This document shows, one piece after another, positions 23,327-32,312 of a stretch of 36,927 nucleotides of DNA (the stretch's first letter is position 1; each line of letters opens with the position of its first letter). The stretch comes from Sphingomonas azotifigens NBRC 15497 (GTDB lineage: Bacteria > Pseudomonadota > Alphaproteobacteria > Sphingomonadales > Sphingomonadaceae). The position numbers and the translations under genes are program-made. The stretch covers positions 1 to 36,927 of the forward strand of contig NZ_BCTR01000030.1 in NCBI RefSeq assembly GCF_002091475.1. The letters are read 5' to 3'. The notes below the pieces were generated by a model. The model did not search any database. It saw only the letters and a list, made by a program, of their open reading frames with translations, and was not told the origin of the DNA.

Positions 23327-24304
23327 TCACGGCAGCAGGATGGTCGACCCTGTCGTCTGCCCGCCTTCGATCGCGCGGTGTGCTTCGGCCGCGTCCTTCA
23401 GCGCAAACCGCTGGCCGATCTCCGGCTTCACCGCGCCCTTCTCCAGCATCTCGAACAGCCGCGCCGCACCCGCCGCACGCTCCTCGGGTGTCACATAGTA
23501 ATCGAACAGCTTGGGCCGGGTGACGAACAGCGAGCCATGCTGATTGAGCGTGGCGAGCTTCACCCCCTCCACCGAACCGCTGGCATTACCATAGCTGATG
23601 ATCAGCCCGCGCCGCGCCGCCGAGCCAAGCGACGCTTCCCAGGTCGCCTTGCCGATCCCGTCGAACACCACCGGCACGCCCGCGCCGCCGGTGATCTCGC
23701 GCACCCGCGCGGCGACATCCTCCTGCCCGCGCGACAGCAGCACATGGTCGCAGCCGACGGCCTTCGCCTTCTCCACCTTGGCTTCATGGCCGACCGTGCC
23801 GATCACCGTCGCGCCGATGCCCTTGAGCCAGCCGACCGCGATCTGCCCGACCCCGCCGGCCGCGCTGTGCACCAGCACCGTCCAGCCCGGCTCAACCTTC
23901 GCCGCGCGCTCGACCATGAACTCGACCGTGCAGCCCTTCAGCAGCACCGCGGCGGCGGTTTCGCTGCTGATGTCCTCGGGCAGCTTGAACAGACTGTCGG
24001 CCTTCAGATTGCGCGCAGTCGCATAGGACCCGAGCGCAGGCCCGAAGGTCGCCGCACGATCGCCCACCGCGAACCCGGTCACGCCCTCGCCCACCGCCTC
24101 GATCACGCCGGCACCCTCGACACCGATGCCCGAGGGCAGCTGCGCCGGGTAGACGCCGGTGCGGTGGTACACGTCGATGAAGTTGAGCCCCGCCGCTTCC
24201 GTCCGCAGCCGCACCTCGCCGGGGCCGGGCGCAGGCAGGTCGACCTCGACCCATTGCAGGACCTCGGGACCGCCGGTCTGCTCGAAGCGAATCATCTGTT
24301 CCAT
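23327..24304 (-). CDS. NADPH:quinone oxidoreductase (zinc-independent MDR)
   Basis: 325 aa. Medium-chain dehydrogenase/reductase of the QorA/zeta-crystallin type: N-terminal GroES-like domain (NFIDVYHRTGVYPAQLPSG, EGAGVIEAVGEGV) and a Rossmann domain with the NADPH motif SAAGGVGQIAVGWLKGIGA. The structural and catalytic zinc cysteines of alcohol dehydrogenases are absent, as expected. It reduces quinones using NADPH in the cytoplasm. It starts 13 nt after the SLC13-type gene and is probably cotranscribed with it. Confidence 0.92.
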   Translation of the reverse strand: MEQMIRFEQTGGPEVLQWVEVDLPAPGPGEVRLRTEAAGLNFIDVYHRTGVYPAQLPSGIGVEGAGVIEAVGEGVTGFAVGDRAATFGPALGSYATARNLKADSLFKLPEDISSETAAAVLLKGCTVEFMVERAAKVEPGWTVLVHSAAGGVGQIAVGWLKGIGATVIGTVGHEAKVEKAKAVGCDHVLLSRGQEDVAARVREITGGAGVPVVFDGIGKATWEASLGSAARRGLIISYGNASGSVEGVKLATLNQHGSLFVTRPKLFDYYVTPEERAAGAARLFEMLEKGAVKPEIGQRFALKDAAEAHRAIEGGQTTGSTILLP

Positions 24305-24317
24305 GGAAACTCCATCC

Positions 24318-26090
24318 TCAATGCACCGGCCATACGGCCATGATCATCGGCGTGCCTATCAGCAGCACCAGCAACGACAAGGGGGCGCCGAGCCGCGCAT
24401 AGTCGCCAAACTTGTAGCCTCCCGGCCCCATCACCAGCGTGTTGCACTGGTGGCCGATCGGGGTGAGGAAGTCGCAGCCCGCGCCCACCGCCGTCGCCAT
24501 CAGGAACGCCTCGGGCCGATAGCCGAGCTCGCCCGCGAAGGTGGCGGCGATCGGGGCCATCACCAGCACGGTCGCGGCATTGTTGAGGAACGGCGTCACC
24601 GCCATCGCCGCCGCCAGGATCAGCGCCACCGCGCCCCAGGGCGGCAGCGTCGCGGCGAGATGGCCGAGCTGGTCGCCGATGATCTTGCTGGCGCCGGTGG
24701 TCCGCAGCGAATCGCTGACCGGGATCAGGGCGCCGAGCATCACCAGGATCGGCCATTCGATATGCTCGTACGCCTCGCGCACCGGCAGCGCGCCGAGCAG
24801 GATGGTCAGCCCCGCCGCGGCGAAGAAGGCCACCGCAACGGGCACATAGCCGGTCGCCGTTGCGGCCATGGCGACAGCGAGGATGGCGAGCGGCAGCAGG
24901 CCCTTGCGCGCACTCCCAAGCCGCAGCTCGCGCTGGGCGAGGGGCAGGCAGCCGAGCTCGCCCAATCGCTCGAACAACAGGTCGAGCGGGCCTTGCAGCA
25001 CGATCACGTCGCCCGCACGGAGCTCGATGTCCCCAAGCCTGGCGGAGAGCCGCTCGCCCTGCCGCGACACGGCGATCAGGTTCACGCCGAAGCGCTCGTG
25101 CAGCCCGAGCCGCCCGGCGGTGAGGCCGATCAGGCTGGAGTCGGTGCCGATCACCGCCTCGATCACGCCCACTTCGCTGGTGTTGCCCTCGGGCTGGGCG
25201 CGGTCTTGGCCTTCCAGCACCAGCGCATCGGTGGCGATGACGCGTTCGAGGTCGTCAGGCGCGCCGGCGAGGATCAGCACGTCCTCGGGGCACAGGCGGT
25301 TGTCCGGGAAGGGCGTGCTGCGGATACCGCCACGCAGGATGGTGGTCACCGCCACCGCATGATCGTGGCGCTCGCGGAATTCGGCGACGGTCTCGCCCAC
25401 CGCCTCCGATCCTTCGGGGATCGCGGCCTCGGTGACATAATCCTCGATGTCCATCGCCTCGCCCAGCGTCGGCGCGGCGCGGCGGTCGCGCGGGATCAGC
25501 CGATAGGCGAAGCGCAGGAAGACGAGCCCGACCAGCGTCAGCCCCAGCCCCACCGGCGCATAGTCGAACATGCCGAAGGGCTGGCCGGTCATCTCCTCGC
25601 GCACCCGACTGACGATGATGTTGGGCGAGGTGCCGATCAGCGTGATCAGCCCGCCGAGCAGCGAGGCGAACGACATCGGCATCAGGAAGGTGGCGGGCGA
25701 GGCCTTGGAGCGCTTGGCCATCTGGAACGCAACCGGCATCATCATCGCCAGCGCGCCGATATTCTTGACCAGCGCCGAGGCGAAGCCGACGCTCGCGCTC
25801 AAGAGCAGCAACTGCGAGCGCACCCGCGTCACCCGCCGCTGGAGCAGCAGCATCGCCCGCTCAATCACGCCCGATCGCTGGACGGCGGCAGAGAGCACCA
25901 GCGCCGAGGCGACGATGATGACGATGTCGTCGGAGAATCCAGTGAATGCCTCTTTCGGCTTCACCACGCCGACCGCCAGCGCCGCGAGCAGCGCCAGTAC
26001 CGCCACCATGTCGTAGCGCAGCTTCCCCCAGACGAAGAGCAGCATCATGCCCGCGAGCACGACGAGCGACAGGATCTGGGGTGTGGTCAA
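24318..26090 (-). CDS. SLC13-type (DASS) anion/sodium symporter with TrkA-C domains
   Basis: 590 aa. Two transmembrane halves of about six spans each flank a central cytoplasmic region (about residues 210-375) with two TrkA-C/RCK-C-like domains (PEDVLILAGAPDDLERV, AGDVIVLQGPLDLLFERL). The SNT-type substrate motif is seen as LIGTSPNIIV (151-160) and again as LTPIGHQCNTLVM near the C-terminal half. Such proteins carry sulphate, dicarboxylates or other anions with Na+. The TTG start at 26090 has a GAGG site 6 nt upstream. Substrate unknown. Confidence 0.88.
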   Translation of the reverse strand: MTTPQILSLVVLAGMMLLFVWGKLRYDMVAVLALLAALAVGVVKPKEAFTGFSDDIVIIVASALVLSAAVQRSGVIERAMLLLQRRVTRVRSQLLLLSASVGFASALVKNIGALAMMMPVAFQMAKRSKASPATFLMPMSFASLLGGLITLIGTSPNIIVSRVREEMTGQPFGMFDYAPVGLGLTLVGLVFLRFAYRLIPRDRRAAPTLGEAMDIEDYVTEAAIPEGSEAVGETVAEFRERHDHAVAVTTILRGGIRSTPFPDNRLCPEDVLILAGAPDDLERVIATDALVLEGQDRAQPEGNTSEVGVIEAVIGTDSSLIGLTAGRLGLHERFGVNLIAVSRQGERLSARLGDIELRAGDVIVLQGPLDLLFERLGELGCLPLAQRELRLGSARKGLLPLAILAVAMAATATGYVPVAVAFFAAAGLTILLGALPVREAYEHIEWPILVMLGALIPVSDSLRTTGASKIIGDQLGHLAATLPPWGAVALILAAAMAVTPFLNNAATVLVMAPIAATFAGELGYRPEAFLMATAVGAGCDFLTPIGHQCNTLVMGPGGYKFGDYARLGAPLSLLVLLIGTPMIMAVWPVH

Positions 26091-26200
26091 GCGAACCTCG
26101 CGGAAGGAGTGCGAGGAGGGAACGCCGGTGCGGGGGGTTGGGTCCGGACCGTCCCATATCCTCCCCCGTCAGGACCGGGCGATCGCATCTGCCCAAAATA

Positions 26201-26304
26201 CATCGTCATCCCTGCGAAGGCGGAGATCCATTGGCGCTGATGCCGAAGTTCTCTCCCCAGGCACCCAAGGCAATGGATTCCCGCCTTGGCGGGAATGACG
26301 ATGG
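26201..26304. repeat. dRS3-like inverted-repeat element, copy 2
   Basis: Bounded by CATCGTCATCCC and a ...GACGATGG inverted arm, with ATTCCCGCCTTGGCGGGAAT at 26277-26296, which has the dRS3 form. It fills the middle of the 305-bp gene-free gap 26091-26395; I see nothing else in that gap. Confidence 0.75.
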
Positions 26305-26395
26305 CTTTTTGAACGCCAGGCCATTGGCTTCATCTACGACAGCCTAGCCTTGGCGGCGGAGGATATGCCTCCAGAATTGTCCGCTCAGGCCGCGC

Positions 26396-26608
26396 TCAAT
26401 GCACGGTGCCCAGCACCTTCGGGACCGAGAGCAGGACCACCAGCCGCTCGATCTGGCGCCAGCGGCAGAAATGGATGACGTTGCCGAGATCCCGGCTTGC
26501 ATCGGCACGCGCCGCTGCCTCGCCGCCGGCGGCCTCTCCGAAGCGCCGAATCAGCTCCGCTGCGTCGTTCACTTCGTCCCGACCACTCAGATAGGGATAG
26601 ACGTCCAT
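26396..26608 (-). CDS. Small soluble protein with conserved-looking DLGNVIHFCRWRQIER motif
   Basis: 70 aa: MDVYPYLSGRDEVNDAAELI at the start, an acidic/helical centre (RRFGEAAGGEAAARADASRD), then DLGNVIHFCRWRQIERLVVLL and a short tail. The GGAG site 6-7 nt before the ATG at 26608 and the sensible composition mark it as real; longer in-frame starts upstream give unlikely sequence. I do not recognise a named family, though I recall similar small proteins annotated as hypothetical in sphingomonads. A nucleic-acid or protein-binding role for the aromatic/basic motif is a guess. Confidence 0.65.
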   Translation of the reverse strand: MDVYPYLSGRDEVNDAAELIRRFGEAAGGEAAARADASRDLGNVIHFCRWRQIERLVVLLSVPKVLGTVH

Positions 26609-26753
26609 TGCTACTCCAACCGCTGGGCGAGCACACCGCCCGTGCCGGCCTGATACGCCGCTTTCCCTTCCCCGCCGGTGGACGATGCTGGTGAACGAAC
26701 GGGCAACCATAGGGTGGGGTGGCGCGAACGCGCATTTCGTGGCAAGGGGCACC

Positions 26754-26933
26754 ATGCAGTCCACCCCTTCGCGTTCGCCGATGGCCGGCGGCTTCCTGTT
26801 GACGGCGAGCATTCTCGTCGGCGCAGTGGCCGGTGCCCTTCGCGGACAAGCGACGGCGGGGTTGCTGGCCGGGCTGGCGGTGGGGTTCGCCCTCACGCTC
26901 GCCGTCTGGCTGATCGATCGCGCGCGAGGATAG
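26754..26933 (+). CDS. Small two-span membrane protein
   Basis: 59 aa. After a short N-terminus (MQSTPSRSPM) it has two hydrophobic helices, GGFLLTASILVGAVAGAL and AGLLAGLAVGFALTLAVWLI, joined by a turn (RGQATA), ending in a basic tail (DRARG). The ATG at 26754 is preceded by AAGGGG; an ATG 69 nt upstream lacks a site. It would be an inner-membrane hairpin. Role unknown; it is 68 nt upstream of the helicase gene and possibly cotranscribed. Confidence 0.65.
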   Translation: MQSTPSRSPMAGGFLLTASILVGAVAGALRGQATAGLLAGLAVGFALTLAVWLIDRARG

Positions 26934-27001
26934 AGGGGCGCGCCTGCAACACTGTATCGGGCTTGCGGTGCGCCGCGCGTAGCCCCAATTTTAGGGTCTC
27001 A

Positions 27002-28720
27002 ATGTCTATTTCCAATCTACCGACGCGCCTCGCAGAGGCGCTGGAACAGCGTGGCTATTCCACGCTGACCCCCGTTCAGTCCGCCGTCCTGGAAGACCAG
27101 GCCGCGGGCCGCGACCTCATCGTTTCCGCCCAGACGGGCTCGGGCAAGACGGTCGCCTTCGGCCTCGCCATGGCGCCCGAGCTGCTCGCCGGCGAAGAGA
27201 CGCTGCCGCCCGCCGGCGCGCCACTGGCCCTGATCATTGCGCCGACGCGCGAGCTGGCGCTGCAGGTCAGCCGCGAGCTGATCTGGCTGTACAGCCCGGC
27301 CGGTGCGCGCATCGCCACCTGCGTCGGCGGCATGGACGCCTCGAAGGAGCGCCGCACGCTCAACCACGGCGCGCATATCGTCGTCGGCACGCCGGGCCGT
27401 CTGCGCGATCACCTCGAGCGCGGTGCGCTCGACCTGTCCAGCCTGCGCGCCGCGGTGCTCGACGAGGCCGACGAGATGCTCGATATGGGCTTCCGCGAGG
27501 AACTGGAAGCGATCCTCGATGCGACGCCGGAAGACCGCCGCACGCTGCTGTTCTCGGCGACGATGCCGCGCCCGATCGTGGCGCTGGCCAAGCGCTACCA
27601 GCGCAACGCCTTCCAGATCACCACCAAGAGCGATGATCGCGGCCACGGCGACATCAGCTACCAAGCGGTGACGGTCGCGCCCGCCGATATCGAGCATGTC
27701 GTGATCAACCTGCTGCGCCTGCATGAGGCGGAGACGGCGATCCTGTTCTGCGCGACGCGCGACAATGTCCGCCACTTGCACGCCAGCCTGATGGAACGCG
27801 GCTTCGCCGCCGTGGCGCTGTCCGGCGAGCATTCGCAGTCCGAGCGCAACCATGCGCTGCAGGCGCTGCGCGATCGCCGCGCCCGCGTCTGCGTCGCGAC
27901 CGACGTCGCTGCGCGCGGCATCGACCTGCCGACGCTGACGCTGGTGGTGCACGTCGAGCTGCCGCGCGATGCGGAAACCCTGCAGCACCGTTCGGGCCGT
28001 ACCGGCCGCGCAGGCAAGAAGGGCACCGCCGTCCTCATCGTCCCCTATCCGCGCCGCCGCCGTGTCGAGCAGATGCTGCACGGCGCACGCATCCCGGCGG
28101 TGTGGATCGACGCACCGACCCCCGAGCAGATTCGCGCGGCGGACCGCGAGCGGCTGATCGCCGCTTTGCTTCAGCCGATCGAGACGGACGAGGAAGACGT
28201 CGCACTCGCCGAGCGCCTGCTCGCCGAGAAGACCCCGGCCGAGATCGCCGCGGCGCTGGTCCGCGCGCACCGCGCGCAGCTGCCCGAGCCGGAAGAACTG
28301 ATCGAGGCGACGCCGGAGGCACGCCGCGCCGCGCAGCAGGAACGCCACCGCCCCGGCTTCGACGACACAGTCTGGTTCCGCATGGATATCGGCCGTCGCC
28401 AGAACGCCGATCCGCGCTGGATCCTGCCGCTGATCTGCCGCCGCGGGCACATCACCCGCAACGAAGTCGGCGCGATCCGCATCGCGGCGAACGAGACGCA
28501 CTTCCAGATCCCGGCGCAGCTGGCGGCAAAGTTCGCGAGCGCGGTCGACAAGTTCGCGCGGACGGCGGGCGACGATGACGACGGCATCCGGATCGAGCGC
28601 GCGACCGACGCGCCGCAGCCGGGTGCGCGGTCGGACGGTCCGGTGCGGCGCGGTCCGCCGAACCGCAGCAACGCCAACGGCAAGCCCGGCGGCTTCCGCA
28701 AGGGCCCGCCGCGCCGCTGA
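27002..28720 (+). CDS. DEAD-box RNA helicase with DbpA-type RNA-binding domain
   Basis: 572 aa. Full helicase core: Q motif (PTRLAEALEQRGYSTLTPVQ), motif I AQTGSGKT (43-50), Ia PTRELALQ (81-88), GTPGR, motif II DEAD (154-157), SAT (185-187), and motif VI HRSGRTGRAG (329-338). Beyond the core, residues about 455-530 (VWFRMDIGRRQNADPRWILP and following) resemble the DbpA/CsdA RNA-binding domain, and the last 30 residues are a basic, Gly/Arg/Pro-rich tail. It unwinds RNA using ATP, likely in ribosome assembly or mRNA turnover. The ATG at 27002 has an AGGG site about 6 nt upstream. Confidence 0.94.
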   Translation: MSISNLPTRLAEALEQRGYSTLTPVQSAVLEDQAAGRDLIVSAQTGSGKTVAFGLAMAPELLAGEETLPPAGAPLALIIAPTRELALQVSRELIWLYSPAGARIATCVGGMDASKERRTLNHGAHIVVGTPGRLRDHLERGALDLSSLRAAVLDEADEMLDMGFREELEAILDATPEDRRTLLFSATMPRPIVALAKRYQRNAFQITTKSDDRGHGDISYQAVTVAPADIEHVVINLLRLHEAETAILFCATRDNVRHLHASLMERGFAAVALSGEHSQSERNHALQALRDRRARVCVATDVAARGIDLPTLTLVVHVELPRDAETLQHRSGRTGRAGKKGTAVLIVPYPRRRRVEQMLHGARIPAVWIDAPTPEQIRAADRERLIAALLQPIETDEEDVALAERLLAEKTPAEIAAALVRAHRAQLPEPEELIEATPEARRAAQQERHRPGFDDTVWFRMDIGRRQNADPRWILPLICRRGHITRNEVGAIRIAANETHFQIPAQLAAKFASAVDKFARTAGDDDDGIRIERATDAPQPGARSDGPVRRGPPNRSNANGKPGGFRKGPPRR

Positions 28721-28760
28721 GGTGACGACGCCCCGCTTGCTTGCGGCGCGCCCTTCTTTC

Positions 28761-28917
28761 TCCCCTCCCGCTTGCGGGAGGGGCAGGGGGAGGGTGTGTA
28801 AGGGAAGCCGAGCGATCGGTGGAAGATGTGGGCGCTGCGCCGCCGCGGCGAATCTTCAGCGGGTCGCTCGCTCGCCTGACTCACCCTCCCCTAACCCCTC
28901 CCGCAAGCGGGAGGGGG
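28761..28917. repeat. Paired palindromic repeat, copy D (long spacer)
   Basis: The two hairpins are the same as in the other copies but the spacer between them is longer, with its own internal stem (GGGCGCTGCGCCGCCGCGGCG region). It occupies the gap between the convergent helicase and SPOUT methyltransferase genes. Confidence 0.85.
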
Positions 28918-28927
28918 ATTTAGAAAA

Positions 28928-29650
28928 TTACTCCGCCCGGTGGCGCTTCCGGCCATCCAGCGCCGACAACACCCCGCGCAGCGTGCGCAGTTCCTGGCTC
29001 GACCAGCGCGGCTTGGTCAGCAGCGTGCGCAGCGTGCGCTTGGTCGAGGGCACCCGGTCCGGCGGGAAATAATAGCCCGAATCTTCCAGCATCGCGTCGA
29101 GCTGGCCGATCATCCCGTCCAGCTCCTCCTGCGGCGCCGGCGGGTCGAGATCGACCGCGGGCGGGCTCTCCAGCCCGACATGCTTCGACCATTCATAGGC
29201 GACCAGGATCACCGCCTGCGCCAGGTTCAGCGAGCCGAATTCCGGATTGATCGGCACGGTGATGATCGTGCGGGCGAGTGCCACATCATCGGTCTCCAGC
29301 CCCGAGCGCTCCGGCCCGAACAGGATCGCGCTGCGCGTGGGCGCCCCGTGGATCTCACGCGCGGCGACCTCGGGTGTCACCACCGGCTTGGTCACCCCGC
29401 GCTTGCGCACGGTGGTCGCATAGACATGGGTGCAGTCCGCCACCGCATCGGCGACGCTTTCGAACACCTGCGCCTTTTCGAGCACGATATCGGCGCCGCT
29501 CGCCGCGGGACCTGCCGAGGGATTCGGCCAGCCGTCGCGGGGGCTCACCAGCCGCATTTCGGTCAGCCCGAAGTTGAGCATGGCGCGCGCGGCCTTGCCG
29601 ATATTCTCGCCCAGCTGTGGGCGGACGAGCACGATCACGGGGGAATTCAA
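28928..29650 (-). CDS. SPOUT RNA methyltransferase, TrmJ-like
   Basis: 240 aa. N-terminal [20 protein letters not shown] is the SPOUT signature of the TrmH/TrmJ group, followed by the SAM-binding knot elements [14 protein letters not shown] and [22 protein letters not shown]. The C-terminal helical extension resembles TrmJ, which 2'-O-methylates tRNA position 32. The TTG start at 29650 overlaps the TGA of nrdR (TTGA). The exact RNA target is inferred. Confidence 0.88.
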   Translation of the reverse strand: MNSPVIVLVRPQLGENIGKAARAMLNFGLTEMRLVSPRDGWPNPSAGPAASGADIVLEKAQVFESVADAVADCTHVYATTVRKRGVTKPVVTPEVAAREIHGAPTRSAILFGPERSGLETDDVALARTIITVPINPEFGSLNLAQAVILVAYEWSKHVGLESPPAVDLDPPAPQEELDGMIGQLDAMLEDSGYYFPPDRVPSTKRTLRTLLTKPRWSSQELRTLRGVLSALDGRKRHRAE

Positions 29651-30108
29651 CTTTTGCCGACCTCGCTGACGTTACCGGCGAATTCCTCGAAATCCTTCGC
29701 CTCGCGGAAATCCTTATACACGCTGGCGAAGCGGATATAGGCGACCGAATCGAGGCCCTTGAGCGCCTCCATCACCAGCTCGCCGATGCGCTGGGAGGGG
29801 ATTTCGCTTTCGCCCGTCGTCTCCAGCTGCCGCTGGATGCCGGAGACCAGCCGCTCGATCTGGGCGGGCTGGATCGGGCGCTTGCGGCAGGCGGTGGACA
29901 CCGAGCGCATCAGCTTCTCGCGCTCGAACGGCTCGCGCCGCTCTCCGCTCTTCACCACGGTCAAGTCGCGCAGCTGGATGCGCTCGAAGGTAGTGAAGCG
30001 CGCCCCGCACGCCTCGCATTGCCGGCGCCTGCGGATCGCCGCCCCGTCGTCGGTGGGGCGGCTGTCCTTTACCTGGCTGGCTTCATTGGAACAGAATGGG
30101 CAGCGCAC
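29647..30108 (-). CDS. nrdR: Transcriptional repressor NrdR
   Basis: 153 aa. The zinc ribbon has C3, C6, C31 and C34 ([14 protein letters not shown]), followed by an ATP-cone domain ([20 protein letters not shown]) that senses ATP/dATP. It represses ribonucleotide reductase genes by binding NrdR boxes; no target nrd genes or boxes are in this window. The GTG start at 30108 abuts the TAA of glyA with no gap, so translation is probably coupled. Confidence 0.96.
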   Translation of the reverse strand: MRCPFCSNEASQVKDSRPTDDGAAIRRRRQCEACGARFTTFERIQLRDLTVVKSGERREPFEREKLMRSVSTACRKRPIQPAQIERLVSGIQRQLETTGESEIPSQRIGELVMEALKGLDSVAYIRFASVYKDFREAKDFEEFAGNVSEVGKS

Positions 30109-31416
30109 TTAGCCGCCGTAGATCGGGAAGCGTTCGCACAGCGCGCGGACGCGGGCCTTCACATCGGCCTCGACCGCGGCATCGCCCGCCTCGCCCTTGG
30201 TCCGCAGGCCATCGAGCACGTCGGCGACTAGGTTGCCGATCTCGCGGAACTCGGCCGGGCCGAAGCCGCGGGTGGTGCCCGCCGGCGAGCCGACGCGGAT
30301 GCCGCTGGTCTTCATCGGCGGCAGCGGATCGTTGGGGATGCCGTTCTTGTTGCAGGTGATCGCCGCGCGCTCCAGCGCCTCGTCGGCGTCCTTGCCGGTG
30401 ACGCCCAGCGGGGTGAGGTCGACCAGCGCGAGGTGCGTGTCGGTGCCGCCCGAGACGAGGTTCGCACCGCGCTCCTTGAGCGTCGCCGCCAGCACCTTGG
30501 CGTTCTCGACCACTGCCGCCGCATAGCTCTTGAACTCGGGACGCAGCGCCTCGCCGAACGCGACCGCCTTGGCGGCGATCACGTGCATCAGCGGACCGCC
30601 CTGCAGGCCCGGGAACACCGCCGAGTTGATCTTCTTGGCGATGGCCTCGTCATTGGTGAGGATCATGCCGCCGCGCGGGCCACGCAGCGTCTTGTGCGTG
30701 GTGGTGGTGACGACATGGGCGTGGCCGAACGGCGTCGGGTGGACGCCGCCGGCGACCAGGCCGGCGAAGTGGGCCATGTCGACCATGAACATCGCGCCGA
30801 CCTCGTCCGCGATCGCGCGGAAGCGGGCGAAATCGATGTGACGCGGATAGGCCGAGCCGCCGGTGATGATCAGCTTCGGCTGATGCTCCTTGGCGAGGGC
30901 GAGGACCTGGTCATAGTCGATCAGGTGATCGTCGGGGCGCACGCCATACTGGACCGCGTTGAACCACTTGCCGCTCATCGCCGCGCGAGCGCCGTGGGTC
31001 AGGTGGCCGCCGGCATCGAGGCTGAGGCCGAGGATGGTGTCGCCCGGCTTGGTCAGCGCGAGCATCACCGCGCCATTGGCCTGCGCGCCCGAGTGCGGCT
31101 GGACGTTGGCGAAGTCGCAGTTGAACAGCTGCTTGGCGCGGTCGATCGCCAGCTGCTCCACCTCGTCCGACGGGTGGCAGCCCTGGTAATAGCGCTTGCC
31201 GGGATAGCCCTCGGCATATTTGTTGGTGAAGACCGAGCCCTGCGCCTCGAGCACCGCCTTGGAGACGATGTTCTCGGAGGCGATCAGCTCGATCTGATAT
31301 TGTTCGCGGGCGAGCTCATGCTCGACGCCGGCGAATACCGCGGGATCGACTTCGCTCAGCGTTTTGGTGAAGAAGCCATCCGGCTGAAGGCCTGCCGTAA
31401 CGGGGTTGGTGCTCAT
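30109..31416 (-). CDS. glyA: Serine hydroxymethyltransferase
   Basis: 435 aa PLP enzyme interconverting serine plus THF and glycine plus methylene-THF. The PLP lysine is K242 in [14 protein letters not shown]; substrate/cofactor motifs such as [21 protein letters not shown] and [13 protein letters not shown] are present. The ATG at 31416 follows a strong AAAGGAG and overlaps the rpiB stop (ATGA); an upstream in-frame start gives no family sequence. Supplies one-carbon units, which fits its neighbour nrdR in nucleotide supply. Confidence 0.97.
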   Translation of the reverse strand: MSTNPVTAGLQPDGFFTKTLSEVDPAVFAGVEHELAREQYQIELIASENIVSKAVLEAQGSVFTNKYAEGYPGKRYYQGCHPSDEVEQLAIDRAKQLFNCDFANVQPHSGAQANGAVMLALTKPGDTILGLSLDAGGHLTHGARAAMSGKWFNAVQYGVRPDDHLIDYDQVLALAKEHQPKLIITGGSAYPRHIDFARFRAIADEVGAMFMVDMAHFAGLVAGGVHPTPFGHAHVVTTTTHKTLRGPRGGMILTNDEAIAKKINSAVFPGLQGGPLMHVIAAKAVAFGEALRPEFKSYAAAVVENAKVLAATLKERGANLVSGGTDTHLALVDLTPLGVTGKDADEALERAAITCNKNGIPNDPLPPMKTSGIRVGSPAGTTRGFGPAEFREIGNLVADVLDGLRTKGEAGDAAVEADVKARVRALCERFPIYGG

Positions 31417-31865
31417 GCGGGGCTCCTTTCGGGGTTGCTCAGCTTCTCCACGCGGCGGACGTGCCGATCTCCGAGGAAAGCCGTTTCGAGAAACTGGGTG
31501 ACGCACGCCTTGGCCATCTCAATGCCGATCATCCGCGCGCCGAGGGCGATGACATTGGCATCGTTGTGCTCGCGCGCAAGGCCGGCGGAGAGCGGCTCGG
31601 AGACGAGCGCGCAGCGGGCGGCGGGGTTGCGATTAACCGCGATCGAGATGCCGATCCCCGATCCGCACAGCGCGATGCCGAAGGTCGCCTCGCCGGTCTC
31701 GATCGCCTTGCCAAGGCGGTAGCCATAGTCGGGATAGTCGACGCTCTCCGGGCCATTGGTGCCCAGATCGAGCACGTCATGACCGGCTGCGCGCAACCAA
31801 TCGGCGAGTTCTGCCTTCATTCCGTAAGCGGCGTGATCCGAGGCGAGGGCGATGCGATGTGACAT
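31413..31865 (-). CDS. rpiB: Ribose-5-phosphate isomerase B
   Basis: 150 aa RpiB/LacA fold. Motifs are [13 protein letters not shown] at the N-terminus, the catalytic cysteine segment [16 protein letters not shown], and [15 protein letters not shown] ([16 protein letters not shown]). It interconverts ribose-5-P and ribulose-5-P. First gene of the overlapping operon rpiB-glyA-nrdR-trmJ-like. The promoter must lie in the 52-nt divergent gap with the lipoprotein gene or further upstream. Confidence 0.95.
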   Translation of the reverse strand: MSHRIALASDHAAYGMKAELADWLRAAGHDVLDLGTNGPESVDYPDYGYRLGKAIETGEATFGIALCGSGIGISIAVNRNPAARCALVSEPLSAGLAREHNDANVIALGARMIGIEMAKACVTQFLETAFLGDRHVRRVEKLSNPERSPA

Positions 31866-31917
31866 GGCGGCCCTCTACGCGCGTGTGCGCCCGCTGGCTA
31901 GACACCCAGGAGACCAT

Positions 31918-32181
31918 ATGCCGAAGACTCTGTCCGTTCTGTTTCCCGCACTGGCACTCGGCCTCGCCGCCTGCTCGCCGAGCACCGAGGACCGCGTCGA
32001 CAACTCGCTGGAGCGCACCGGCGATTCGCTGGCGAATGCGGCGGACCGGCTCGGCGACCGGATCGAGAACCGCGCCGACGCCGCCCGCCGCGCGATCCGC
32101 GAAGGCGCGGACGACACCGGCGACGCGCTGGCCAACGGCGTGGACCGGACGGGCAACGCGATCGACGACGCGACGCATTGA
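31918..32181 (+). CDS. Small lipoprotein built of 11-residue repeats
   Basis: 87 aa. Signal sequence with lipobox LAAC (Cys19). The entire mature chain from residue 23 is six tandem 11-residue units: TEDRVDNSLER, TGDSLANAADR, LGDRIENRADA, ARRAIREGADD, TGDALANGVDR, TGNAIDDATH (10 residues). A hydrophobic residue recurs every 11 (V27, L38, I49, I60, L71, I82). Such undecads form long amphipathic helices, as in LEA proteins and apolipoproteins. A lipid-anchored helix on the outer membrane or in the periplasm is likely; stress protection is inference. Good AGGAG site. Confidence 0.8.
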   Translation: MPKTLSVLFPALALGLAACSPSTEDRVDNSLERTGDSLANAADRLGDRIENRADAARRAIREGADDTGDALANGVDRTGNAIDDATH

Positions 32182-32190
32182 GCCTTTTCT

Positions 32191-32289
32191 CCCCTCCCGC
32201 TTGCGGGAGGGGTCGGGGGAGGGATCGACGTGGAAGAAGCGCTGGAACGGTTCAGCCCCTCCCCTAGCCCCTCCCGCAAGCGGGAGGGG
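32191..32289. repeat. Paired palindromic repeat, copy E
   Basis: Inverted pair with inner GACGTGGAAGAAGCGCTG, as in copy C. It fills the gap between the convergent lipoprotein and ABC permease genes. Confidence 0.85.
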
Positions 32290-32312
32290 AACGAGAGCGG
32301 GAGAGGATAAAG

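Noticed and set aside
26609..26896. Longer version of the 70-aa gene (166 codons)
   Set aside because: The upstream part reads antisense to the start of the small membrane protein gene and is Pro/Arg/Ala-rich; the GGAG-preceded ATG at 26608 is far better.
31413..31470. Glycine or SAM riboswitch ahead of glyA
   Set aside because: glyA starts within the end of rpiB with a 4-nt overlap, leaving no leader for an aptamer.
9933..32289. CRISPR-like array from recurring GC-rich repeats
   Set aside because: Copies are kilobases apart, paired in inverted orientation, with no regular spacers and no cas genes.
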